A stretch of DNA of 64,000 nt, taken from NCBI RefSeq assembly GCF_014201775.1, contig NZ_JACHFG010000001.1, forward strand, positions 405,036 through 469,035, written 5' to 3'. This DNA is from Borreliella yangtzensis (GTDB taxonomy: Bacteria; Spirochaetota; Spirochaetia; Borreliales; Borreliaceae). Shown here in pieces: positions 19,783 to 30,333 of this stretch. Below the pieces are notes generated by a model that was not told the DNA's origin, ran no database searches, and saw only the letters and a list, made by a program, of their open reading frames with translations. How positions within the stretch are numbered: position 1 is the stretch's first letter; every line of letters starts with the position of its first letter. Made by a program: the position numbers and the translations under genes.

Positions 19783-20327
19783 AAATAGCACTTTCTGGTA
19801 AGAGTGGTTGTGGTAATACTACTGTAAGTAGTATGATTGCAAAACATTACGGTCTTGAGTTTATTAATTATACTTTTCATGATATTGCAAGAGAGCATGA
19901 AATGCCTTTTTCGGAGTTTTATGAAAAAGAGATAATAGGACGAAATGATTATTATTGGGATAGGTATCTTGATAAGAGATTGTCTGCGCTTTCTAAAAAA
20001 AATAATACAGTGCTTGCTTCTCGTCTTGCTATTTGGATTTCTAAGAGCGCTGATTTAAAAATATATCTTTATGCTAAAATGGAAGTAAGAGCTGAGAGAA
20101 TAATGACAAGAGAGGGGGGGATGTATTCTGATGTTTTAAGTAGTACTTTTAGTAGAGATGAAAATGATAAGAAAAGATATTTGGCTATTTATAACATAGA
20201 TATTGATGATTATTCTTCAAAGACCGATTTGGTGGTTGATGTTACAAATATTAATCCAAATGAAGTTTTTGAATTAATTCGAGATGAGATTGATAAAAGA
20301 AACTTAAAAAAAAAGGAGATTAAATGA
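19779..20327 (+). CDS. Cytidylate-kinase-like protein with altered Walker A
   Basis: The 182-residue product resembles the short cytidylate kinase-2 family, which phosphorylates CMP/dCMP. Visible are the N-terminal P-loop region SGKSGCGNTTVSSMI, an NMP-binding-type segment (FHDIAREHEMPFSEFYE), a RLAIWISKSADLKIYLYA strand, and the lid-like REGGM. The usual GK(S/T) of Walker A reads GNT: Asn13 (codon 19815-19817) replaces the catalytic lysine. Whether Lys8 compensates is unknown. The ATG overlaps yicC (ATGA) and its 3' end overlaps the omega-like gene, so these are translationally coupled. Confidence 0.8.
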   Translation: MKIALSGKSGCGNTTVSSMIAKHYGLEFINYTFHDIAREHEMPFSEFYEKEIIGRNDYYWDRYLDKRLSALSKKNNTVLASRLAIWISKSADLKIYLYAKMEVRAERIMTREGGMYSDVLSSTFSRDENDKKRYLAIYNIDIDDYSSKTDLVVDVTNINPNEVFELIRDEIDKRNLKKKEIK

Positions 20328-20524
20328 CTAAGGTACCTTTAAAAAAAATACAAGATTTTGATGGAAATTTTTATGAACTTGTTGTTGCGACTATAATGCG
20401 CACAGAGCAAATCATAGACAATATTTCTTTGGCAGAGCATGTTATTTTTGATGATAAAATACTAGGACAAGCTTTTAATGACGTTTTGACTGGTAAGTTT
20501 AGTTATTCAATTGAAGGAAGATAG
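20324..20524 (+). CDS. rpoZ: RNA polymerase omega-subunit-like protein
   Basis: Omega helps assemble RNA polymerase by binding the beta-prime tail. The 66-residue product has the pattern of short spirochaete omega proteins: an N-terminal [14 protein letters not shown] helix corresponding to the (Y)xL(V)xxAxxRAxQ motif, and a C-terminal [16 protein letters not shown] segment resembling the (K)xxxxAxxEIxxGKI motif. The match is short and divergent. It lies between the kinase-like gene (4-base overlap) and miaA (14-base overlap); AAGGAG precedes the ATG. It could otherwise be an unrelated small protein. Confidence 0.62.
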   Translation: MTKVPLKKIQDFDGNFYELVVATIMRTEQIIDNISLAEHVIFDDKILGQAFNDVLTGKFSYSIEGR

Positions 20525-21431
20525 AATAGTTTTTATTTTTGGGCCTACAGCTGTGGGCAAAAGCAATATTTTGTTTCATTTTCCAAGAAATAAAGCGGAA
20601 GTTATTAATGTTGACTCTATTCAAGTATATAAAGAGTTTAATATAGCGTCTTCAAAGCCGAGTAAAAGTTTAATGAAACATATAAAGCATCATTTAGTGG
20701 ATTTTTTAGATCCCGAAAAAGAGTATACCCTTGGAATTTTTTATGAGCAAGCTTTAAGAATAGTAAAAGAAATAAGGCAGAAAAAAAAAATTCCTATATT
20801 TGTGGGAGGTACTGCTTTTTATTTCAAGCATTTAAAATATGGATTTCCTTCAACGCCTTTGGTTACTTCTAAAATAAGAATTTATGTAAACAATCTTTTA
20901 GATTTTAAAGGCAAATCTCACCTTTTAAAAGAATTGAAAAATGTAGATCCCATCAGATTTAATATGTTAAATAAGAATGATATTTACCGTATTAAAAGGT
21001 CGCTTGAGGTTTACTACCAAACAGGAATTCCTATTAGTCAATTTCAAAAAAAACAAAATAGCGAATTTAAAAATATTTTAATTATAGGTCTTAAAAGATC
21101 TTTTGAAGATTTAAAAACTAGAATATCAATAAGAATTAATGAAATGTTTGATAGTGGATTACTTTCCGAGATTAAAGGTTTGTTTATTAAGGGATACAAT
21201 GAAAATACCCCGGCTTTTAAAGGGATAGGCTATAACGAGTTTTTGTTATGGAAAAGTAGACCTTGTTATGGTTTAAATGATATAATAAGTTTAATAAACC
21301 AAAATTCGTTTTTATATGCAAAAAGGCAAATGACCTTTTTTGCTAAAATTTCTAATGTTTTATGGTTTCATCCAGAGGATGACTTAGATGACATTTTGAA
21401 TTTAATTTTTAAAGTTAATAAGGAGATTTAG
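20511..21431 (+). CDS. miaA: tRNA dimethylallyltransferase
   Basis: MiaA adds the isopentenyl group to A37 of tRNAs reading UNN codons. The 306-residue product has the P-loop [10 protein letters not shown], the [20 protein letters not shown] segment, the DYTLG-equivalent [15 protein letters not shown], and the [10 protein letters not shown] motif. The C-terminal YAKRQMTFF matches the family YAKRQ.TWF pattern. It begins with TTG, overlapping the preceding gene by 14 bases. No ATG is available near the conserved start, so TTG is the best choice. A 31-codon gene follows three bases after its stop. Confidence 0.95.
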   Translation: MKEDRIVFIFGPTAVGKSNILFHFPRNKAEVINVDSIQVYKEFNIASSKPSKSLMKHIKHHLVDFLDPEKEYTLGIFYEQALRIVKEIRQKKKIPIFVGGTAFYFKHLKYGFPSTPLVTSKIRIYVNNLLDFKGKSHLLKELKNVDPIRFNMLNKNDIYRIKRSLEVYYQTGIPISQFQKKQNSEFKNILIIGLKRSFEDLKTRISIRINEMFDSGLLSEIKGLFIKGYNENTPAFKGIGYNEFLLWKSRPCYGLNDIISLINQNSFLYAKRQMTFFAKISNVLWFHPEDDLDDILNLIFKVNKEI

Positions 21432-21434
21432 GGA

Positions 21435-21530
21435 GTGCCTTGCGGAAGAAAGAGAAAATTAAAAAAAATTTCTACTCATAAAAGAAAGAAAAAAAGAAGA
21501 AAAAATAGACATAAGAAAAAAAATAAGTAA
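21435..21530 (+). CDS. 31-residue basic ribosomal-type peptide (bS22/COX24-like)
   Basis: This tiny gene runs from GTG 21435 to TAA 21530 and encodes 31 residues, about half Lys or Arg. It begins PCGRKRKLKKISTHKRKKKR and ends with NRHKKKNK. The arrangement strongly resembles the very small AURKAIP1/COX24-domain peptides of bacteria, including bS22 of mycobacterial ribosomes (family knowledge, from memory). AAGGAGA (21420-21426) at the end of miaA is spaced about eight bases from the GTG. Translation coupling with miaA is therefore likely. It is easily missed because of its length and GTG start. Confidence 0.75.
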   Translation: MPCGRKRKLKKISTHKRKKKRRKNRHKKKNK

Positions 21531-21585
21531 TTTGTTGCATTGATAGAACTTTTTTCCAGTTGCTTAGTGAGAGGGGCTGGGGCTA

Positions 21586-21951
21586 TTAATATTCAATTAT
21601 TAGATTGTTAATTATATTTATGTCTTTGCTAAAGATGTATCTTTTAGTTCCCTTATAATTGACCAGGATCCAATTTCCTTTAATTCCATAGCGTTCTGTT
21701 TTTTCCAATGTTTTTTCAATTTTTACGATTTCATCTTTTCTAAGTAGGATTTCGTAATCATAATCTAATTCGCTAATTTTCTTGGTGCTTTTGCTAAGAA
21801 AAGCATAGTCTTTTATTATTAAACCTGTTTTATTGCTAAAGCCAAGAATGCTGCTTTTGGGTAAGTTCAACTTTTGAATAAGAGGAATTTTGTTGTTTTT
21901 ATTGCAAGCAAAGAGAATTAAGGATATTAAATATAATGTCTTTGTATTCAT
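21586..21951 (-). CDS. Small lipoprotein with SH3-like C-terminal part
   Basis: The 121-residue product has a short leader ending LILFAC, a lipobox with Cys16, followed by an Asn/Lys-rich linker. The C-terminal part (KGNWILVNYKGTKRYIFSKDI) has the tryptophan and strand pattern of bacterial SH3-like domains, which often bind peptidoglycan or proteins. It is therefore probably a periplasm-facing lipoprotein. It reads away from the beta-barrel gene at 22036; the shared 84-base upstream region contains a perfect palindrome. No named family recognised. Confidence 0.75.
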   Translation of the reverse strand: MNTKTLYLISLILFACNKNNKIPLIQKLNLPKSSILGFSNKTGLIIKDYAFLSKSTKKISELDYDYEILLRKDEIVKIEKTLEKTERYGIKGNWILVNYKGTKRYIFSKDINIINNLIIEY

Positions 21952-21969
21952 AATTTCCTTGATTTTTGT

Positions 21970-21994
21970 GTAACATACTACTTTAGTATGTTAC
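21970..21994. promoter_or_regulatory. Palindromic operator candidate in a divergent promoter region
   Basis: GTAACATACTA (21970-21980) and TAGTATGTTAC (21984-21994) form a perfect 11-base inverted repeat with a 3-base spacer. It directly abuts a TATAAT (21995-22000) that would serve the + strand beta-barrel gene, and it lies 19 bases from the start of the opposite lipoprotein gene. This placement suits binding of a dimeric repressor or activator controlling both genes. As RNA it could also fold as a hairpin, but there is no T-run next to it. Confidence 0.6.
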
Positions 21995-22035
21995 TATAAT
22001 AATATAGTATTTTTTAGAATTTTTAAGGATTGTTA

Positions 22036-22581
22036 ATGAAGAAATATCTTTTTTTTATTTTATTTCTCATCTCTTCTAATAATTTAATTGTTTCTTATCC
22101 ACTTTCTTTTGGTGGAGGTTTTTCTTATCAATTTACTAATTATACCGATAAAACAGGCTTCACTAAATTTGGAGCAAATTTTACTAGGGCTGATCATGGG
22201 ATTAATTTAAATTTATTTTTTGATGCAAATTATGTGCTTTTTGAAATGTCTTACAAAGAGGCTTTTGTTACTACCCATAATGGGAGATATTTCTCTTTTG
22301 GACTTTATGGAACATATCCAATGATTTTCAAAGAACAGATTAGAATGTTGTTTCCATTGATTGGATTTAAATATGCCTTTGATTTGACTTATAATAACCC
22401 AAATCTATTTTTTTTAAGCATGGGGCTTGCTGCCGATCTTTTTATTCCCGATTTTGCGGGTTTATACATTAGGCCTTTGTTTATGCTTTCTATCTCTCCA
22501 TTTTCTAATTATAAAAATTTTTCTGGGTTAACAACTGAGATTATGCTTGGATTTAATATTGGGTGGAGATTTTCTAACTAG
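22036..22581 (+). CDS. Small outer-membrane beta-barrel-like protein
   Basis: The 181-residue product starts with a signal peptide (KKYLFFILFLISSNNLIVSYP). The rest alternates polar and hydrophobic residues with many aromatic and glycine positions (FGGGFSYQFTNY, GRYFSFGLYGTYP, IMLGFNIGWRFSN), as expected for an 8-strand outer-membrane barrel. Start ATG 22036 has AAGGA six bases upstream; an in-frame TTG at 22030 is less likely. The C-terminus is FSN rather than a terminal aromatic residue. I cannot name the family. Confidence 0.75.
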   Translation: MKKYLFFILFLISSNNLIVSYPLSFGGGFSYQFTNYTDKTGFTKFGANFTRADHGINLNLFFDANYVLFEMSYKEAFVTTHNGRYFSFGLYGTYPMIFKEQIRMLFPLIGFKYAFDLTYNNPNLFFLSMGLAADLFIPDFAGLYIRPLFMLSISPFSNYKNFSGLTTEIMLGFNIGWRFSN

Positions 22582-23356
22582 GAAGTTTTATTCCTAAATG
22601 AAATGGAACATATCGTTCTTGTCCAAAGATGTTTGCAGTGAAGTTTAATTTGTAAGGAGTGTTATTTGATCTTATAACAAGAGTGCTTGATCCCCCCCCA
22701 TCTAGATTAATGGCGTTAGTCATGCCGTAGCTTAATGCAAAATCAATGGCTTCATTAAGAGAAGCTCCTTTGCTATTGTTAACACCCCTTCCTTCTATTG
22801 TGGCAAGAAATAAATACTTGTTATTTTTGTCAGTTCCTATTATTGTTCTTGGGTGCTTTGTTTCTTTGAAGTTTTTTTTATAATTTCCGTTTTTAATTAA
22901 AACAAAAAATCCACTAAATCCGTAATCGGAGGTTTTTATTTCGTCTTCTTTGGGGTTTAATATAATTTTATTGTGTTTTATTACAATTTCTCCATAGTTA
23001 GTTATTTGTTTTGAAATCATTTTTTTATTATATATGTATAGTCCTTTTGGGAAAAACATGTTTTGTTTAATTTCGTATGGGCTTGTGTTAATCGCAATGT
23101 CAACATTATTGGAAATTAAAAAATGGCTTGTTGTCTGTCCTTTAAAATAGTAGTTATTTAGTTTTTTGTCGTAAATAGGTTTTGATATGGTGAATTTTAG
23201 ATCTTTATTCTCAATTTTTACTAGAACATAATTGCTATTTATGAAATAACCCTTAATAATGTTGTATTTGGCTTTTTTAGTGATTGCTTTGGACAGCATT
23301 AGCCCTGATGCAATACTTAAAATCAATATTAGGAGTGTTAATATTTTTTTATTCAT
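22574..23356 (-). CDS. Phosphodiester-glycosidase-family (NAGPA-like) exported protein
   Basis: The 260-residue product has an N-terminal hydrophobic anchor or signal (LTLLILILSIASGLML), and then a C-terminal domain of the NAGPA/DUF2233 family. The hallmarks are HPRTIIGTD, the EGRGVNNSKGASLNEA stretch, and NLDGGGSSTLVI. Family members include mammalian phosphodiester alpha-N-acetylglucosaminidase and bacterial exopolysaccharide or spore-envelope enzymes. The substrate here is unknown and would be in the periplasm. It overlaps the upstream gene at 23349-23356, so both are cotranscribed, and converges on the barrel gene by 8 bases. Confidence 0.85.
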   Translation of the reverse strand: MNKKILTLLILILSIASGLMLSKAITKKAKYNIIKGYFINSNYVLVKIENKDLKFTISKPIYDKKLNNYYFKGQTTSHFLISNNVDIAINTSPYEIKQNMFFPKGLYIYNKKMISKQITNYGEIVIKHNKIILNPKEDEIKTSDYGFSGFFVLIKNGNYKKNFKETKHPRTIIGTDKNNKYLFLATIEGRGVNNSKGASLNEAIDFALSYGMTNAINLDGGGSSTLVIRSNNTPYKLNFTANIFGQERYVPFHLGIKLPS

Positions 23357-23864
23357 TTCTTTTTATTTTATAAGAATAAATGCTTTTGGGATAGTTTGTT
23401 AGGATGAAATTTTTAACCTGTATTGCTAATTTTTTATTTTTAAATTTTATGATACTAAATATTTGATAAATTATTTTGACATCTATATTTTTTTCATTAT
23501 TTAAAATTTTTTTAATTTCTTCTTCATTAATATTATCTTGATTTATTCTTAATTTTAGTGAAATGATTTCGTTTTTTATTTTTGGATTTTTAATCTTTTT
23601 TTTGTTTATTTTGTTTAAAAAATTATTAGCTTCTTTATATTTTTTGATTTTTATATAGTATTTTGTAATTAGCAGATAATATTGTTCTAGGTCAAAATTT
23701 TTAATTTTATTTATTGTTTCTAATTCTTTTGGCAAGTTATTAGTTAAATCATAAAGCATATATAGCTTTATTAAATTTTCTGTATTTTCTTTATTATTGC
23801 TTTGTAATGCAAAAGGAGCAATTGCTGGAAATAATAAAACATAAAAAAAGGATAGCCATTTCAT
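23349..23864 (-). CDS. Exported TPR-like helical protein
   Basis: The 171-residue product has a signal peptide (MKWLSFFYVLLFPAIAPFA) followed by a Lys/Asn/Ile-rich helical region. Segments such as YYLLITKYYIKIKKYKEANNF recall tetratricopeptide helix pairs. It is the first gene of a two-gene unit with the phosphodiester-glycosidase-like gene. Function unknown. The 128 bases upstream of it (before hrpA) are very AT-rich and contain TATAAT-like boxes, but no convincing paired promoter. Confidence 0.7.
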   Translation of the reverse strand: MKWLSFFYVLLFPAIAPFALQSNNKENTENLIKLYMLYDLTNNLPKELETINKIKNFDLEQYYLLITKYYIKIKKYKEANNFLNKINKKKIKNPKIKNEIISLKLRINQDNINEEEIKKILNNEKNIDVKIIYQIFSIIKFKNKKLAIQVKNFILTNYPKSIYSYKIKRNE

Positions 23865-23992
23865 AATTTATTATAAACTTTGATTTAAGAATAATGAAAA
23901 TAATTTAAAATTATTGTTACTATTACTTTCAACTTTGAATAATACTTGATTATTATCTTTTCTATTATAATAAGGTTTTCAATGTCCAGTTT

Positions 23993-26464
23993 TTAAAAAA
24001 AGTAATTTAATTTTTTGTAAACTTTATTTATTAATTTTTTTATAAAATGTAGCTTTTGTATGTATTCTTCGTTTTCTATTAGGCTTTTTATGCTTTCCAT
24101 AGATTCTTCTATTGCCATTATGAAATTTTGTTTGGGTTTTAATCGAAAATTTCCAAAGCAATCTGTTTCTAATGCTAAAAAAAGAGCATATTTTTTGGGA
24201 GGAGAGCTTATAATCTGCATTGTACACTCTAAAAGATTTTTCATTTTTTCAGGCTCATCAATGTTTACATTGCTTGTTTCATATTTTTTTATAAAGTGCC
24301 AATCTTTTCCCATGCCTTTGACTATTTCAATAGTTTCTGAAAATTTTTTATTGTTGAAAATCGTTATATTTTTATGCATCAATTGTATTTTAATTTTTTT
24401 CAAATCTTCATTATTTTGATTATTTAATTCGTTTTTTGAAATCATTTCTTTTAGTGTTTCTAGGCTAATTTTTACTACATAAATGTTGTTTTTGTATTCT
24501 GCTTTGAAAATTTTTCTTCCTATTTTGATTTCATTGATAATTTTTGTCTGCTTGGCATTTATTATTTGTTTCTCTTTATCAGGCATGTTTTTATTTTTAA
24601 GCTCTTCATTGAGGCTAATATCATCAATCCATTCTTTTTTTAAGACTCCAATGGATCTTGCATACATTTTTGTAGTTTCTATAATTTCTCCTGCAACGAA
24701 ATATTTTACAGAGTCGTTACTAATAAGTGAGCCGGGATGAATTATTACATTTTGAGCTTTGACGGTTTTATATTTCTTTTTTGAGGTTTTAAAGCAAATG
24801 TAATCTCTCATTCCTCTCATTATTGATTTTAAATATCCTTCATTATCAAAAACACCTTTTTGTATTATTGGTATATTTAATTTGCTAACAATGTTTTCAA
24901 GCTGCATTTGTACATTTACTATCTCTTCAAGGCCTTGTAGGTCTAGATAATTTTCCTTTGTAAAAGCTTCTTTATTCGCGGCTTTTTTAAAATCTTCAAA
25001 GATATTAACAAACCCAATTAAATCTCCCATTGGATTTTTATATTTCAAGTGAGCTTGTCTAGCTTCCATTTCTTCATTTTGAGGTAGTAAAAAAATTCCG
25101 CTTGTAGATAAAAATGATAGACCTATTGTAGTTTGATAGATTGCTTGTGGATAATTTATCATTGATTCAACCAATGCTCTTGAATGTGCTGGCACTAATG
25201 GAAATAGTATCATATATTTCCCAATTTCTGTAAGTTCGTTTTTATTGTTTATAGCATCTAGAGATTTTAATATGTTGCTTGCAGTTTGAATGGAATGTGT
25301 TGATGGTTTTGAAATAAAGTCAAAGTGGGTAAAATCTTTGATTCCAATATCTGCCATTCTCAGTATTACCTCAGATAGGTCTGTTCTATATATTTCTTCT
25401 TTTTGATAATCTTCTCTTATTTGATAATCTTCTCTTTTGTAAAGTCTATAGCAGGTTCCTTTTGAAATTCTTCCTGCTCTACCAGCTCTTTGGGTAGCTG
25501 ATGATTTTGAAATTGGAACTTCTTGGAGCGAGTAGGTATGAGTTTTTGTTTGAAATTTGTTGGTTTTAACTTTTCCACTATCGATTACTATTTTAATATT
25601 TTCAATTGTGATTGAAGTTTCTGCTATGTTTGTTGATACTATTATTTTTCTTTTATTTTTAGGAGTAGCTATAAATATTTGCTCTTGAGCTTCTTTGGGC
25701 ATTCGACCGTATAAAGGAAGGATTATTAAATTTTTTTTTGAGTTTAATTCTTGTAATTCTTTTATAGTTTCTTTTATTTCTTTCTCTCCAGATAAAAATA
25801 TAAGAATATCTCCTGTTTTTTTTTCTTTTATTACATTTAAGACAATTTCTTTTATTTTTAATATCATTCCTTTTGACGTGTTTAAAGGAGGAGGATTGTA
25901 TATTATTTGTACCGGGTATGTGATAGTTTCGATGCTAACAACCGGTGCATTGTTAAAATATTTTGAAAATACCTTTGTGTTTATTGTAGCAGATGAAACT
26001 ATGATTTTAAAATCATCCCTTTTTCTTGAAATGTCTTTAATAAGGCCTAATATAAAATCGATGTTTAAACTTCTCTCGTGTGCTTCGTCTATTATGATTA
26101 CATCATATTCATAAAGCAATGTATCTTTTTTCAGTTCTTGCAGAAGCACTCCGTCTGTCATTAATTTGATTTTGGTTTTTGGGCTTGTAATTTCTTCAAA
26201 TCTTATTTTGTAACCAACTTCTTCTCCAAGGTTTACACCAATATGTTTGGCAATATATTCAGCTATTGATATTGTAGCTATTCTTCTTGGTTGAGTTACT
26301 CCAATTTTTCCTAATTTTGCAAAACCCGCTTCATATATTATTCTTGGTAATTGGGTAGTTTTCCCACTGCCTGTTGGACTTTCAACAATTAAAACATTAT
26401 TTTTTTCTAATACCCTAATTAATTCATCTTTGTATTTATAAATTGGGAGTTTGAAATCATTCAT
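23993..26464 (-). CDS. hrpA: DEAH-box ATP-dependent RNA helicase HrpA
   Basis: DEAH-box helicase acting on RNA. From memory, the Borrelia hrpA product is required for mouse infection and affects many transcripts. The 823-residue product shows motif I GSGKTTQLPRI, motif II DEAHE, motif III SATIN, motif V STNIAETSITIENI and motif VI QRAGRAGR, followed by the helicase-associated domain. It is shorter than the ~1300-residue E. coli HrpA. An 18-bp tandem duplication lies in the region between motif VI and the HA2 domain. It lies two bases downstream of topA and is probably cotranscribed with it. Confidence 0.94.
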   Translation of the reverse strand: MNDFKLPIYKYKDELIRVLEKNNVLIVESPTGSGKTTQLPRIIYEAGFAKLGKIGVTQPRRIATISIAEYIAKHIGVNLGEEVGYKIRFEEITSPKTKIKLMTDGVLLQELKKDTLLYEYDVIIIDEAHERSLNIDFILGLIKDISRKRDDFKIIVSSATINTKVFSKYFNNAPVVSIETITYPVQIIYNPPPLNTSKGMILKIKEIVLNVIKEKKTGDILIFLSGEKEIKETIKELQELNSKKNLIILPLYGRMPKEAQEQIFIATPKNKRKIIVSTNIAETSITIENIKIVIDSGKVKTNKFQTKTHTYSLQEVPISKSSATQRAGRAGRISKGTCYRLYKREDYQIREDYQKEEIYRTDLSEVILRMADIGIKDFTHFDFISKPSTHSIQTASNILKSLDAINNKNELTEIGKYMILFPLVPAHSRALVESMINYPQAIYQTTIGLSFLSTSGIFLLPQNEEMEARQAHLKYKNPMGDLIGFVNIFEDFKKAANKEAFTKENYLDLQGLEEIVNVQMQLENIVSKLNIPIIQKGVFDNEGYLKSIMRGMRDYICFKTSKKKYKTVKAQNVIIHPGSLISNDSVKYFVAGEIIETTKMYARSIGVLKKEWIDDISLNEELKNKNMPDKEKQIINAKQTKIINEIKIGRKIFKAEYKNNIYVVKISLETLKEMISKNELNNQNNEDLKKIKIQLMHKNITIFNNKKFSETIEIVKGMGKDWHFIKKYETSNVNIDEPEKMKNLLECTMQIISSPPKKYALFLALETDCFGNFRLKPKQNFIMAIEESMESIKSLIENEEYIQKLHFIKKLINKVYKKLNYFF
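25403..25438 (-). repeat. 18-bp tandem duplication within hrpA
   Basis: TTGATAATCTTCTCTTAT (25403-25420) is followed at once by TTGATAATCTTCTCTTTT, one mismatch. On the coding strand it duplicates the peptide REDYQI/REDYQK in the stretch after QRAGRAGR. The frame is kept. Confidence 0.85.
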
Positions 26465-26466
26465 AT

Positions 26467-29061
<2,595 letters not shown>

Positions 29062-29091
29062 TTAAGAATTAAAAAAAGTGAGAGTATTTTT

Positions 29092-30333
29092 GTGAACAAT
29101 TATAAAATTCTTCATACTTCAGATTGGCATATTGGGAAAAAAATTGAAAATTTTTCAATACTTAAGGAACAAAAAAAATTTTTATCTTTTCTTTTGGAAT
29201 TTCTTAAAAAAGAAAAAATAGATCTGTTACTTGTTGCTGGAGATGTTTATGATTCCAAGAGGCCTGGGTTTGAAGAGCAAAGATTGGTTAATAATTTTTT
29301 TTACGAGCTTTCTTTTACTTCTTGTAAGTGGTGTGTGGTTATTTCTGGAAATCATGATAAAAAAGATTATTTAAGTATCAATAAAAAACTTCTTTCACGG
29401 TTTAATTTTTTTTTAATAACAGAATATGATTCTGATGAGCAAATAGTTTTCTTAAAAGATAATGGTGATCTTAAGTTTATTGTTGTTTGTATTCCACATA
29501 TAAATGAAAGGCTTGTTTTAGGGCAAAATTTTGATAATTTTTTTGAATTAGAAGATCAATCTTCTAGTAAGCTATTTCTTAAAAGCTTAGAGAGTGCTTA
29601 TAGAAAAAAGATATCAAGTTTATATAATTTATTAAAAAATAAGTATAAAGGAATTCCAAAAATATTAATGGCGCATTCTTTTTTTAGCAGTCGTAAAAAG
29701 ATTGATACTTTGGGAGGTAGTTATATTATTCCTTTTAATGTTTTTGGAAATGGTTTTTCTTATGTTGCTCTTGGACATGTTCATAAATTTATGAAGCTAA
29801 GGGAGAATATTGTTTATTCAGGAGCCCCTATGCAATATTCATTTAATGAGACCCATGATAAATACATAAATGTTTTGCATTTTAATGACAATAAATTGAT
29901 CTTACAAGAAGCATTTCCAGTGCCGGTTTTTAATAAATTAATCTTTGTTAAAGGTTCTTTAAAAGAAGTTCTTGATTTTTTAACTAATGTTAAAAAAGAA
30001 GAGTCTTTTACTATTTATTTAAAAATTGAACTTAATGAGGCTGTTGATACTAGTGCTGAAGAAACCATTTATAATTTAGCAAGGCTTAATTATATGAATT
30101 TAGCTTCTATTTCTTATTCTTTATCTTCAAACCAACATTTTCAAGACGATTTCAGCTTTATTGGAGAACATGAAGTGCTTGAAATGGATGAAAAATATTT
30201 TTTTGAGAAAAAGTTAAGACGAGATTTTGAAAATGGTGTTATTAAGGATGTAAAATTTAAAGAAGAAGAGCTTATTTCTCTTTTTAACGAGGTTTTAGCT
30301 AAAGGATACTTAGGCGAATATGAGGATAAATAA
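29092..30333 (+). CDS. sbcD: Exonuclease subunit SbcD
   Basis: SbcD is the Mre11-type nuclease subunit of the SbcCD complex, which cuts hairpins and protein-blocked DNA ends. The 413-residue product has the phosphoesterase motifs [30 protein letters not shown] and the later [11 protein letters not shown] 29092 is taken as start, immediately before [11 protein letters not shown] with GAGAG upstream. The frame also runs back to 29011, but that part has no family support. It overlaps sbcC by 14 bases. In an organism with covalently closed hairpin telomeres, this nuclease pair is of special interest. Confidence 0.95.
   Translation: MNNYKILHTSDWHIGKKIENFSILKEQKKFLSFLLEFLKKEKIDLLLVAGDVYDSKRPGFEEQRLVNNFFYELSFTSCKWCVVISGNHDKKDYLSINKKLLSRFNFFLITEYDSDEQIVFLKDNGDLKFIVVCIPHINERLVLGQNFDNFFELEDQSSSKLFLKSLESAYRKKISSLYNLLKNKYKGIPKILMAHSFFSSRKKIDTLGGSYIIPFNVFGNGFSYVALGHVHKFMKLRENIVYSGAPMQYSFNETHDKYINVLHFNDNKLILQEAFPVPVFNKLIFVKGSLKEVLDFLTNVKKEESFTIYLKIELNEAVDTSAEETIYNLARLNYMNLASISYSLSSNQHFQDDFSFIGEHEVLEMDEKYFFEKKLRRDFENGVIKDVKFKEEELISLFNEVLAKGYLGEYEDK

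Noticed and set aside
24060..24419. 119-codon + strand frame opposite hrpA
   Set aside because: Antisense shadow of the helicase gene with no ribosome-binding site or recognisable domain.
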